A stretch of DNA of 5,847 nt, taken from Patescibacteria group bacterium (GTDB taxonomy: Bacteria; Patescibacteriota; Patescibacteriia; UBA2591; UBA6264). The position numbers and the translations under genes were made by a program. The DNA is taken from the NCBI GenBank assembly GCA_018896315.1, contig JAHIMV010000006.1, forward strand, positions 1-5,847. Reading direction: 5' to 3'. Under the pieces are notes generated by a model that was given only the letters and a program-made list of their open reading frames with translations, had not been told where the DNA came from and did no database searches. This document shows positions 1-5,170 of the stretch, in pieces; the stretch's first letter is position 1, and each line of letters begins with the position of its first letter.

Positions 1-632
1 ATAGACGGTAACCATTCCTCTCCTCTAATGACATGAGTAATATTCATGTAATGATCATCAGCCACATTAGCCAAATGATAAGTTGGCCATTTATCTGATT
101 TTAATAAAATCTGGTCATCAATAGTTTTTAAATTAAATTCTACTGAACCACGAATCAAATCTTTAAATTTAATTATCCCCTTCTCTGGTACCTTCAACCT
201 TACAACGTAAGGTTGCCCTGAGCGAAGTTGAAGGGTTATATCTTTTTTGCTTAAATTTCGACAATGACGATTATATTGAGGAGGCATTTTTCTTGCTATT
301 TGCTCTTTTCTGGTTTTTTCTAACTCTTCAGAAGTACAAAAACAATAATAAGCATTATCTTGTTCAACTAATTTCTGCGCCAAATTTCTATAAGTATTAA
401 TTTTTTGAGATTGGATATATGGCCCCTCATCCCAGGGCAAACCAATTGTTTTTAGGGTTTTAATTAAACTTTCAGTCGCTCCCTGTACATAACGCTGGCG
501 ATCTGTGTCTTCAATTCTTAAAACCACCTTTCCTTTATTTTGTCTTGCAAAAAGCCAATTGTATAGATAAGTGCGCAAACCGCCGATATGCAAAAATCCA
601 GTTGGTGATGGAGCAAATCTTACTTTAATCAT
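1..632 (-). CDS. gltX: Glutamyl-tRNA synthetase, N-terminal part (runs off the left edge)
   Basis: This is a class I aminoacyl-tRNA synthetase that charges tRNA with glutamate in the cytoplasm. The frame gives 210 residues from an ATG at 632 and is cut by the window edge. It opens with the class I signature: APSPTGFLHIGG at residues 7-18, holding the HIGH-type ATP site as HIGG (15-18). EDTDR follows at 41-45. Three cysteines (97, 99, 124) match a C-x-C-x24-C zinc-binding arrangement, but the fourth ligand position is Asn126 rather than His. HVIRGEEW (200-207) is the usual block before the tRNA acceptor-binding region. This is the bacterial GluRS form, not the archaeal/GlnRS-like one. An in-frame stop four codons upstream fixes the start. 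No Shine-Dalgarno is present; see the promoter entry. A palindrome lies in frame at codons 133-148. The KMSKS loop and anticodon-binding part lie outside the window. Confidence 0.95.
   Translation of the reverse strand, partial: MIKVRFAPSPTGFLHIGGLRTYLYNWLFARQNKGKVVLRIEDTDRQRYVQGATESLIKTLKTIGLPWDEGPYIQSQKINTYRNLAQKLVEQDNAYYCFCTSEELEKTRKEQIARKMPPQYNRHCRNLSKKDITLQLRSGQPYVVRLKVPEKGIIKFKDLIRGSVEFNLKTIDDQILLKSDKWPTYHLANVADDHYMNITHVIRGEEWLPS
191..234. repeat. REP-like palindromic element inside gltX
   Basis: The outer arms CCTTCAAC (191-198) and GTTGAAGG (227-234) are perfectly complementary. A second nested inverted repeat, CAACCTTAC (195-203) with GTAAGGTTG (207-215), shares bases with the outer arm, so the two folds compete. 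The right part, CCCTGAGCGAAGTTGAAGGG at 216-235, resembles the family of short palindromic repeats ending in CCCTGAGC...GAAGGG known from many bacterial genomes; that comparison is from memory. It stays in the gltX frame and encodes about residues 133-148. These include a variable linker and the start of the conserved VVRLKVP block. Confidence 0.6.
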
Positions 633-669
633 AATAATTTATGATAGCATAAAAAATAACTCCTGCCAA
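633..669 (-). promoter_or_regulatory. Sigma-70-like promoter of gltX giving a leaderless or near-leaderless mRNA
   Basis: Read on the minus strand, a -35 box TTGGCA (669-664) is followed by a 17-base spacer and a -10 box TATCAT (646-641). Each box matches five of six consensus bases. TGC directly before the -10 box makes it an extended -10. Only eight bases lie between the -10 box and the gltX ATG at 632, so transcription should start at about 634-632, on or just before the start codon. This agrees with the absence of a Shine-Dalgarno sequence. Confidence 0.65.
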
Positions 670-726
670 CTGGATTTGATGGCGACTTTAATCTGTTATA
701 ATATTTTATTCTATTCTGTTACTTTT

Positions 727-972
727 TTATGGTTGAGGCTCCTCTTCTGCTTCTTCTGTGACTTCCTCTGGGGTGATCGACTCTTCTGTCTCGCCCGGTG
801 GAGTCACTTCTTCTTCAGGAAGTATTTCTTCAGAAAGTATTTCTTCAGGAAGTATTTCTTCTTCAGGAGTAGCTTCTTCTGGAATTAGGAATAATCTGAG
901 AACGAATAAACAAATACCGATAACAATTACTACGATAACAATAACTAATATTGTTAATAGTGTTTTTTTCAT
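727..972 (-). CDS. Small single-anchor membrane protein with a glutamate-rich repeat tail
   Basis: This is an 81-residue protein that I cannot assign to a family. MKK is followed by a very hydrophobic segment rich in Ile, Val and Leu (about residues 5-29), which is a membrane anchor or uncleaved signal. The rest, residues 31-81, is almost only Glu, Pro, Thr, Ile and Leu, with 22 glutamates in 51 residues. It contains a five-residue repeat of the type P/S-E-E-I-L. The tail is probably unstructured and strongly negative, and which side of the membrane it faces is not determined. The ATG at 972 has a weak AAAGGG four bases upstream. The gene lies 30 bases after the two-segment membrane protein, so the two are probably co-transcribed. 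Low-complexity coding leaves some doubt, but the hydrophobic start, charged tail and placement in an operon-like row favour a real gene. Confidence 0.65.
   Translation of the reverse strand: MKKTLLTILVIVIVVIVIGICLFVLRLFLIPEEATPEEEILPEEILSEEILPEEEVTPPGETEESITPEEVTEEAEEEPQP
816..860. repeat. 15-bp tandem repeat, three copies, in the acidic tail
   Basis: CAGGAAGTATTTCTT (816-830), CAGAAAGTATTTCTT (831-845) and CAGGAAGTATTTCTT (846-860) differ by one base. A degenerate continuation follows to about 878. The unit is five codons, so copy-number change would lengthen or shorten the glutamate-rich tail without a frameshift. Confidence 0.85.
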
Positions 973-1002
973 AAACCCTTTAATAATAATCTTTTAATTA
1001 AA

Positions 1003-1296
1003 TTAATTATTTTGTCCCTCCTCTTCTTTAGTATTGGCATGTGAATTAGCAGCAAAAGCGCCAGCCATAAGCAGAATAATACCTATAACACCCATACCAG
1101 CTGATAAGTATAGTTCTTTTAAAATCAAGGCGTGTGGTGAATAAATAAATTCTTCAATGGATTCTTGAGGAATAGTAAAATAATTGTAAATTCCTAAACA
1201 GGCAATAACAATGCCAATGATAATTAATAAAGCACCGAGCCAAATTAATTGAGTCTTTGTTCCCCCTTCTTTAATATAGAGTTTAAATGTTTTCAT
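1003..1296 (-). CDS. Small protein with two membrane segments, function unknown
   Basis: This is a 97-residue protein whose family I do not recognise. A short basic N-terminus (MKTFKLYIKEGG) precedes a first membrane helix at about residues 17-40. A roughly 20-residue loop containing IPQESIEEF follows, then a second helix at about 63-83, which is rich in Gly, Ala and Ile. The C-terminus is charged and hydrophilic. By the positive-inside rule the Lys-rich N-terminus should be cytoplasmic, making a hairpin topology with both ends inside. The ATG at 1296 has no Shine-Dalgarno, only an AT-rich stretch. Upstream lies the 14-bp inverted repeat that separates it from the gas vesicle block. Downstream, 30 bases away, is the acidic-tail membrane protein, probably in the same transcript. 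Confidence 0.7.
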   Translation of the reverse strand: MKTFKLYIKEGGTKTQLIWLGALLIIIGIVIACLGIYNYFTIPQESIEEFIYSPHALILKELYLSAGMGVIGIILLMAGAFAANSHANTKEEEGQNN

Positions 1297-1322
1297 ATTA
1301 TTTATTTTAAATTTTCGGGTTT

Positions 1323-1391
1323 ACCCCGTTAGAAAGTTATGATTGTTACTTATAGTAAACTAATGTAATCTTTAGAGCTTTCTAACGGGGT
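1323..1391. repeat. Palindromic element with 14-bp perfect arms
   Basis: ACCCCGTTAGAAAG (1323-1336) and CTTTCTAACGGGGT (1378-1391) are perfect inverted copies separated by 41 bases. The spacer holds a small hairpin, TTACT-TAT-AGTAA. The right arm overlaps the end of the cysteine-protein gene: on the minus strand it encodes the last residues and the TAG stop (1384-1382). There is no T run on either strand, so it is not an intrinsic terminator. Its ends, ACCCCGTTA...TAACGGGGT, are shared with the palindrome inside the hsp20 gene at 5064-5115, which suggests one dispersed repeat family. A short CGGG/CCCG hairpin (1316-1328) adjoins it. Confidence 0.7.
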
Positions 1392-1642
1392 TTAATAATT
1401 AAATCAGCTGTCTTTCTTCGGAGTTCTGAGATTTTTTGACAGATTTGGCATTCTAATCTACGTTCATTGAATTGTTGACAACTTAAAAGTTCTTTTGCTT
1501 CTTTCATTAAACGTTCAGCTAACCGAGATTTTTGTTTAATATTCTTCGTTTCATTAATAAATTTGGCTATTTTTTCAATAGATTCATTTTTTGCTTTAAA
1601 TAATGCACATTTTATTTTTTCAATTTCTTCTTTTTCTTCCAT
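1382..1642 (-). CDS. Small charged helical protein with four cysteines, function unknown
   Basis: I do not recognise this 86-residue protein. It is mostly Lys, Glu, Leu and Ile in a pattern suggesting two or three amphipathic helices. It has four cysteines, at residues 12, 55, 65 and 68; the last two form C-x-x-C, so metal binding or a disulfide is possible but not shown. I chose the ATG at 1642 because GGAA lies about seven bases before it. An in-frame GTG at 1654 would add METK. It begins 23 bases after the winged-helix gene ends, so it is probably the last gene of the gas vesicle transcript. Its final residues KPR and TAG stop come from the arm of the 1323-1391 palindrome, so the original C-terminus may have been longer or different. 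Confidence 0.65.
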   Translation of the reverse strand: MEEKEEIEKIKCALFKAKNESIEKIAKFINETKNIKQKSRLAERLMKEAKELLSCQQFNERRLECQICQKISELRRKTADLIIKPR

Positions 1643-1665
1643 TTTTGTTTCCACATAGTTACTAA

Positions 1666-2187
1666 TTATTTAAATTCTCCTAATTTTTTTTTGGCCTCGT
1701 TTAATATTCTTGCTGCTTCACCTAGATTTAAACCTGTACTCTGCATAAATTTTACAAAAGGTGTATCAGCGATATCTTTAATGTTTCCATACCCTGCTTC
1801 TTTTAAAATCCTGGTTGTTTTTCTATTAACACTTTTAAGTCCGGACAAAAAAGAAGGTGCCTTTTTCTCTTTATCTTTTTTCCAGATAGGCACTCGCTTC
1901 GCTCGCGCTCTATCTCCCTTGGGGCTGGGTCGTCTCGGTTCTTCGTCTGTCTGGTCCAGCCTTTTGTCTGAAAGACAAGGGGCTGTCGGAATTTTATTTA
2001 TGAAATTCCGAGACGATAAAATACTACAATAATTTCCTGAAACACTGATATGGCTATGTCTTTCTAGTCCCTGACAAATAAGACGAGTATAATCTGAGCT
2101 GATATTCAATTCTTTAGCAATTTCAAAAACAGAAACCTCTTTCTTGTTTGAAATTATATTAAAGACTTTTTGTTCTGTTCCTGTCAT
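1666..2187 (-). CDS. Winged-helix and helix-hairpin-helix DNA-binding protein
   Basis: This 173-residue protein has two recognisable parts. Residues 1-57 look like a winged helix-turn-helix domain: three helices with a recognition helix around NISSDYTRLICQGLER (28-43), then a short wing. Residues 112-170 resemble a helix-hairpin-helix domain of the kind in RadA/Rad51 N-termini, with GLKSVNRKTTRILKEAGYGN and a second helix pair. Both domain types usually bind DNA, so a regulator of this locus is a reasonable guess; no close family is known to me. Its ATG at 2187 lies inside the ATPase gene, a 29-base overlap in another frame, implying translational coupling. There is no Shine-Dalgarno. The linker (58-110) is rich in Arg, Asp, Pro and Lys, and residues 58-102 are encoded by a GC-rich block of palindromes unlike the surrounding sequence. 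Confidence 0.75.
   Translation of the reverse strand: MTGTEQKVFNIISNKKEVSVFEIAKELNISSDYTRLICQGLERHSHISVSGNYCSILSSRNFINKIPTAPCLSDKRLDQTDEEPRRPSPKGDRARAKRVPIWKKDKEKKAPSFLSGLKSVNRKTTRILKEAGYGNIKDIADTPFVKFMQSTGLNLGEAARILNEAKKKLGEFK
1884..2015. repeat. GC-rich cluster of palindromes forming the linker of the winged-helix protein
   Basis: Several inverted repeats are packed here. AGATAG (1884-1889) pairs with CTATCT (1910-1915) around TCGCTTCGCTCG-type sequence. AGCCTTTTGTCT (1958-1969) pairs with AGACAAGGGGCT (1973-1984) over a GAA loop; its two T.G pairs are wobbles on the plus strand and mismatches on the minus strand. CGTCTCGG (1931-1938) and CCGAGACG (2008-2015) are an outer perfect 8-bp pair, and CGGAATTT (1987-1994) with AAATTCCG (2003-2010) offers an alternative. 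The block is visibly richer in G+C than its surroundings and covers codons 58-102 almost exactly. Confidence 0.55.
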
Positions 2188-4312
2188 TTTTTAATTGAAT
2201 TTCAAAATGCTTAGTCTTAATAAAAAATTTTTCTAAATCTTTATTCCGCCGACTGGCGGCTTTAGAAGCTAAGAATTCTTTGATGGCTGTCATAGCCGCA
2301 TTTCTACAAATGAATTCTATATCAGAACCCATTAGATCTTTAGTATCACGAGCCAGTTTTTTAAGATTTACCTCAGGAGCTAATGGTTTTTTTCTAGTAT
2401 GAATCTTGAATATTTCAAATCTCGCTTTTTCGTCAGGTTTTGGTATTTCTATAAGAAAATCAAAACGTCCTGGCCTGAGTAATGCTGAATCAATTAAATC
2501 TCGTCTATTCGTTGCTCCAAGAATTACTACTCCTTTGAGCTCTTCAATCCCGTCCATTTCAGCTAAAAACTGGCTAACTACTCGTTCGGTTACATGAGAA
2601 TCCGTAGTAGTGCCGCTTCGTTTAGGGGTTAAAGCATCCAGTTCATCGAAAAATACAATACAAGGACTGGACATTTTTGCTTTTTTAAAAACTTCGCGGA
2701 CCGCTCTTTCTGACTCTCCAATATATTTGGAAAGTAAGGCCGGACCTTTAACAGAGATGAAATTAACTCCGCTTTCATGGGACACTGCTTTAGCAATCAA
2801 AGTTTTTCCGCAGCCTGGAGGTCCATAGAGCAATATTCCTTTAGGCGGCCGGGTGTGAGCATAATTAAACAATTCATTATATTTTAAAGGCCACTCAATA
2901 GCTTCTCTAAGAGTTTCTTTTATAGTATTAAGACCTCCTACATCTTCCCAAGAAGTATCAGGAGTTTCAATAAAGACTTCTCTTAATGCTGATGGCTCTA
3001 CTTCTTTAAGCGCTTCTCGGAAATGATCCATGGTCACTTCAAGTTCTGAAAGTTTTTTATAAGGAATATATTCTTTTTCAAACTCAATCTCAGGCATGAT
3101 TTCCCTGAGTGCAGCCATAGCTGCTTCTCTGCTCAGAGCCTCAAGATCAGCCCCAACAAATCCGTGAGTAATCTCAGCCAGCTTCTCAACATTAACATCT
3201 TCGGACAGAGGCATGCCTCGAGTATGAATTTCTAATATTTCTTTTCTCCCATTTTTATCAGGAATGGAAATAGCAATTTCCCGGTCAAATCTTCCCGGTC
3301 GACGAAGAGCTGGATCTAAGGTATTAGGAATATTTGTGGCGCCAATCACTACTAATTGTCCTCTTGATTCCAATCCATCCATTAAAGCTAAAAGTTGAGC
3401 AACCACTCTTCTTTCTACTTGTTTTTCTCCGCCCATATCTTCTCTTTTTGGCGCGATAGCATCAATTTCATCAATAAACAAAATGGCTGGCGCATTTCTT
3501 TCGGCTTCTTCAAATATCTCCCTTAACCTTCCTTCTGATTCGCCGTAAAATTTGCCAATAATCTCCGGACCGGAAATATGATAAAAATTAGCATCAGTTT
3601 CATTAACCACTGCTTTAGCAATCAAAGTTTTTCCGCAGCCTGGAGGCCCATATAGCAAAACTCCTTTAGGCGGATCAATGCCTAATCTTTCAAATACTTC
3701 AGGATATTTTAAAGGAAGTTCTATCATCTCTCTAATTCTTTGAATCTCTTTTTTTAATCCGCCAATATCTTCATAAGTAATGCCTATCTTCTTTTCTCCT
3801 TCTTTAGCTTGGCCTTTAATTTTAATTAAAGTCTCGGGTCTAATCAAAACTACGCCAGATGGATCAGTATCAACAACTTGAAATTCCTGAAATCTAGAAC
3901 CAAAAAAGGTTATTCGTAACTTATCGTTTTTAATAATTGGCGTACCATCAAGTAATTTAGCTATATATTCTTTGTCCTCTGTTTGTTTAAGAGAACTGCT
4001 AATAGTCAAGGGTAATAAAATAACCTGCTCTGCTTCTTTGTGAGAAATTTTTTGAACCTTTACTTTTTCATCCAACCCCACTCCAGTATTTTCTCTAATA
4101 ATTCCGTCAATCTGGATAATCCCTTGCCCCCTATCGTCTGGATAAGTTGGCATTAATTTTGCTACACTCTTTTTTCTAGCCTTTGGTTTTGTAGAACTTA
4201 TTTCTATTACATCTCCAACATCAGCTTTTAGCTCTTTAAAATTATCAGGGTCAATTCTAGCAATACCCCGACCAACATCTTTAGTTTGTGCTTCAGAAAC
4301 CTTCAAAATCAT
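2159..4312 (-). CDS. Cdc48/p97/VAT-type AAA+ ATPase with two ATPase domains
   Basis: This 717-residue protein has the full layout of archaeal VAT and eukaryotic Cdc48/p97, which unfold protein substrates with ATP as a hexamer in the cytoplasm. Residues 1 to about 100 are the Cdc48 N-terminal double-psi barrel, starting MILKVSEAQTKDVGRGIARI, and a second N subdomain runs to about 160. D1 has Walker A GPPGCGKT (222-229), pore loop KFYG (254-257), Walker B ILFIDE (277-282), sensor GATN (324-327) and arginine-finger block RRPGRFDR (337-344). D2 has Walker A GPPGCGKT (497-504), pore KYIG, Walker B IVFFDE (552-557), GATN (599-602) and LLRPGRFD (611-618). All catalytic residues are intact in both rings. 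Length is close to archaeal homologues, and there is no C-terminal proteasome-docking HbYX tail. Full Cdc48 proteins are typical of archaea and patchy in bacteria. It sits between the gas vesicle hsp20 gene and the winged-helix gene. The start is chosen because the family begins exactly here. Confidence 0.95.
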   Translation of the reverse strand: MILKVSEAQTKDVGRGIARIDPDNFKELKADVGDVIEISSTKPKARKKSVAKLMPTYPDDRGQGIIQIDGIIRENTGVGLDEKVKVQKISHKEAEQVILLPLTISSSLKQTEDKEYIAKLLDGTPIIKNDKLRITFFGSRFQEFQVVDTDPSGVVLIRPETLIKIKGQAKEGEKKIGITYEDIGGLKKEIQRIREMIELPLKYPEVFERLGIDPPKGVLLYGPPGCGKTLIAKAVVNETDANFYHISGPEIIGKFYGESEGRLREIFEEAERNAPAILFIDEIDAIAPKREDMGGEKQVERRVVAQLLALMDGLESRGQLVVIGATNIPNTLDPALRRPGRFDREIAISIPDKNGRKEILEIHTRGMPLSEDVNVEKLAEITHGFVGADLEALSREAAMAALREIMPEIEFEKEYIPYKKLSELEVTMDHFREALKEVEPSALREVFIETPDTSWEDVGGLNTIKETLREAIEWPLKYNELFNYAHTRPPKGILLYGPPGCGKTLIAKAVSHESGVNFISVKGPALLSKYIGESERAVREVFKKAKMSSPCIVFFDELDALTPKRSGTTTDSHVTERVVSQFLAEMDGIEELKGVVILGATNRRDLIDSALLRPGRFDFLIEIPKPDEKARFEIFKIHTRKKPLAPEVNLKKLARDTKDLMGSDIEFICRNAAMTAIKEFLASKAASRRNKDLEKFFIKTKHFEIQLKNDRNRTKSL

Positions 4313-4513
4313 GCCAATGTTGTTAAAATTTACGAGCCCAATGCGAAGTAAATTTTACTACAACATTGAGCACCCAGCACTTATTTTGCCAAGTAGGTCT
4401 TGGCGAAAGAGCGTTTTAACGCTCTTTCGCGAGAAATTAATTTATTCTACCTTAATTTATAATAAAAATTTTGTTTCTGTTTCGCAAAATAAGTGCTGGG
4501 TAAAGGTTTTCTG
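4313..4513 (-). promoter_or_regulatory. Structured leader of the cdc48-like gene (element copy A)
   Basis: The gap before the ATPase start holds nested inverted repeats. A hairpin next to the start codon pairs AATGTTGT plus TAAAATTTAC (4316-4333) with GTAAATTTTA and ACAACATT (4348-4357 and 4360-4367), leaving a 2-base bulge and a 14-base loop. After TGAGCACCC (4367-4375) comes a perfect 17-bp long-range stem (4373-4389 with 4484-4500). It encloses CCAAG/CTTGG (4389-4393, 4399-4403), a 13-bp perfect hairpin (4403-4415 with 4418-4430) and an AT-rich tract. GGTTTTCTG ends it at 4505-4513. Copy B before the hsp20 gene shares both short motifs and the geometry. I see no clear promoter; a TATAAA at about 4456-4461 (minus strand) lacks a good -35 box. 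Regulatory function is inferred. Confidence 0.6.
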
Positions 4514-4556
4514 ACAAAAATTTCTACGTCTACGACTTGAAATTTTTGAGAAAGCC
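4505..4556. repeat. Hairpin just after the hsp20 stop codon
   Basis: CAAAAATTTC (4515-4524) pairs perfectly with GAAATTTTTG (4539-4548) across a 14-base loop. GGTTTTCT (4505-4512) pairs with AGAAAGCC (4549-4556) with one T.G pair on the plus strand. It begins three bases past the hsp20 TGA. No T run follows on the minus strand, so it looks more like an mRNA-end or processing structure, or part of the leader element, than a terminator. Confidence 0.5.
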
Positions 4557-4558
4557 CT

Positions 4559-5170
4559 TCATTTTTTCTTAAATTTTATTTCCAGTATTCCATTCTTGAA
4601 AGACATTTTTTTATTCTCCATCTCAACTTTTGCCGGCAATAAAATTTCTTTTTTATATTTTCTTTCTTCATCACTGGCTTCAAGCAGTAAGATGTCTCCC
4701 TTTAAGTCCAGTTTAATTTCTTTCTCATCTACCCCGGGCAATTCGGCAATAACTAAAATTTCATCTTTTTCATCAAAAACATCAACCATCGGCTCTCTTT
4801 CTTCAGTAATCTCAGCTCCTTTTTCGGTTTTTTTGATGTTACCAAACGGCTCTACTTTCCAAGATTTTTCTTTACCTTTACTCAAAGTGCTCATTGAAAA
4901 TCCCCAAACTGCTCGAGGATGCTTTTCGGTTAAGCCCTTAATTTCTCCCTTTCTCTCAATTTTTCCGCCCGATTCTTCAACTTTTTTAGCCAAATCAACC
5001 AATTTTCCCAAACCCTTAAACAATCCTCCAAGCAAAGGAACGTCTTCAAGCTCTTCTAAATTCACCCCGTTAAATTGCGGCTTGGCCGCTCCCGCTTTGC
5101 GGGATTTAACAGGGTTAAGATCTTTTAATTTTTCTGCGTCTGTTTTTGGTATGTTAGGTTTTTTTGCCAT
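4559..5170 (-). CDS. gvpH: GvpH-like Hsp20/alpha-crystallin gas vesicle chaperone
   Basis: This 203-residue protein matches the small heat shock proteins of gas vesicle clusters. Residues about 37-110 carry the region typical of that group, with LLGGLFKGLGKLVDLAKKVEE followed by HPRAVWGFSMSTLSKGK and KVEPFGNI. Residues about 120-203 are an alpha-crystallin domain: EPMVDVFDEKDEILVIAELPGV, then KEIKLDLKGDILLLEAS and a closing FKNGILEIKFKKK. It ends right after the domain and lacks the C-terminal I-x-I tail of classical Hsp20s. Such proteins are thought to hold aggregation-prone vesicle proteins. I chose the ATG at 5170, giving MAKKPNIPK; an in-frame GTG at 5224 would add 18 residues encoded by the leader hairpin and is unlikely. 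Codons 19-36 are an in-frame palindromic element. The gene lies between the GvpJ-like and cdc48-like genes. Confidence 0.88.
   Translation of the reverse strand: MAKKPNIPKTDAEKLKDLNPVKSRKAGAAKPQFNGVNLEELEDVPLLGGLFKGLGKLVDLAKKVEESGGKIERKGEIKGLTEKHPRAVWGFSMSTLSKGKEKSWKVEPFGNIKKTEKGAEITEEREPMVDVFDEKDEILVIAELPGVDEKEIKLDLKGDILLLEASDEERKYKKEILLPAKVEMENKKMSFKNGILEIKFKKK
5064..5115. repeat. Y-shaped palindromic element inside the hsp20 gene
   Basis: The outer arms ACCCCGTTAAAT (5064-5075) and ATTTAACAGGGT (5104-5115) pair over 12 positions with one mismatch, which is a G.U on the minus-strand RNA. They enclose two perfect 5-bp hairpins: GCGGC-TTG-GCCGC (5077-5089) and CCCGC-TTT-GCGGG (5091-5103). 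The result is a three-way junction with almost no unpaired bases. It keeps the reading frame and encodes residues 19-36 of the Hsp20 protein, in a region before the conserved domains. Its termini match the 1323-1391 element. Confidence 0.75.

Noticed and set aside
816..878. CRISPR-like array
   Set aside because: Units are 15 bp with no spacers and lie within a coding frame.
571..997. Plus-strand open frames over the gltX start and the acidic-tail gene
   Set aside because: They read the complement of the Glu-rich repeat as runs of Ser or Phe and cross the gltX promoter; no recognisable protein features.
1337..1377. Promoter for the two membrane-protein genes inside the palindrome spacer
   Set aside because: TACTATAAG on the minus strand resembles a -10 box but no -35 of acceptable match lies at 16-18 bases.
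2159..4312. GvpN as identity of the ATPase
   Set aside because: GvpN is a single-domain MoxR-type ATPase of about 300 residues; this protein has the Cdc48 N domain and two full AAA domains.
4403..4430. Intrinsic terminator at the 13-bp GCGAAAGAGCGTT hairpin
   Set aside because: No T run follows the stem on either strand. The same holds for the hairpins at 5420-5448 and 1323-1391.
4311..4514. 67-codon plus-strand open frame in the leader of the cdc48-like gene
   Set aside because: It lies wholly within inverted repeats, has no initiation signal and encodes nothing recognisable.
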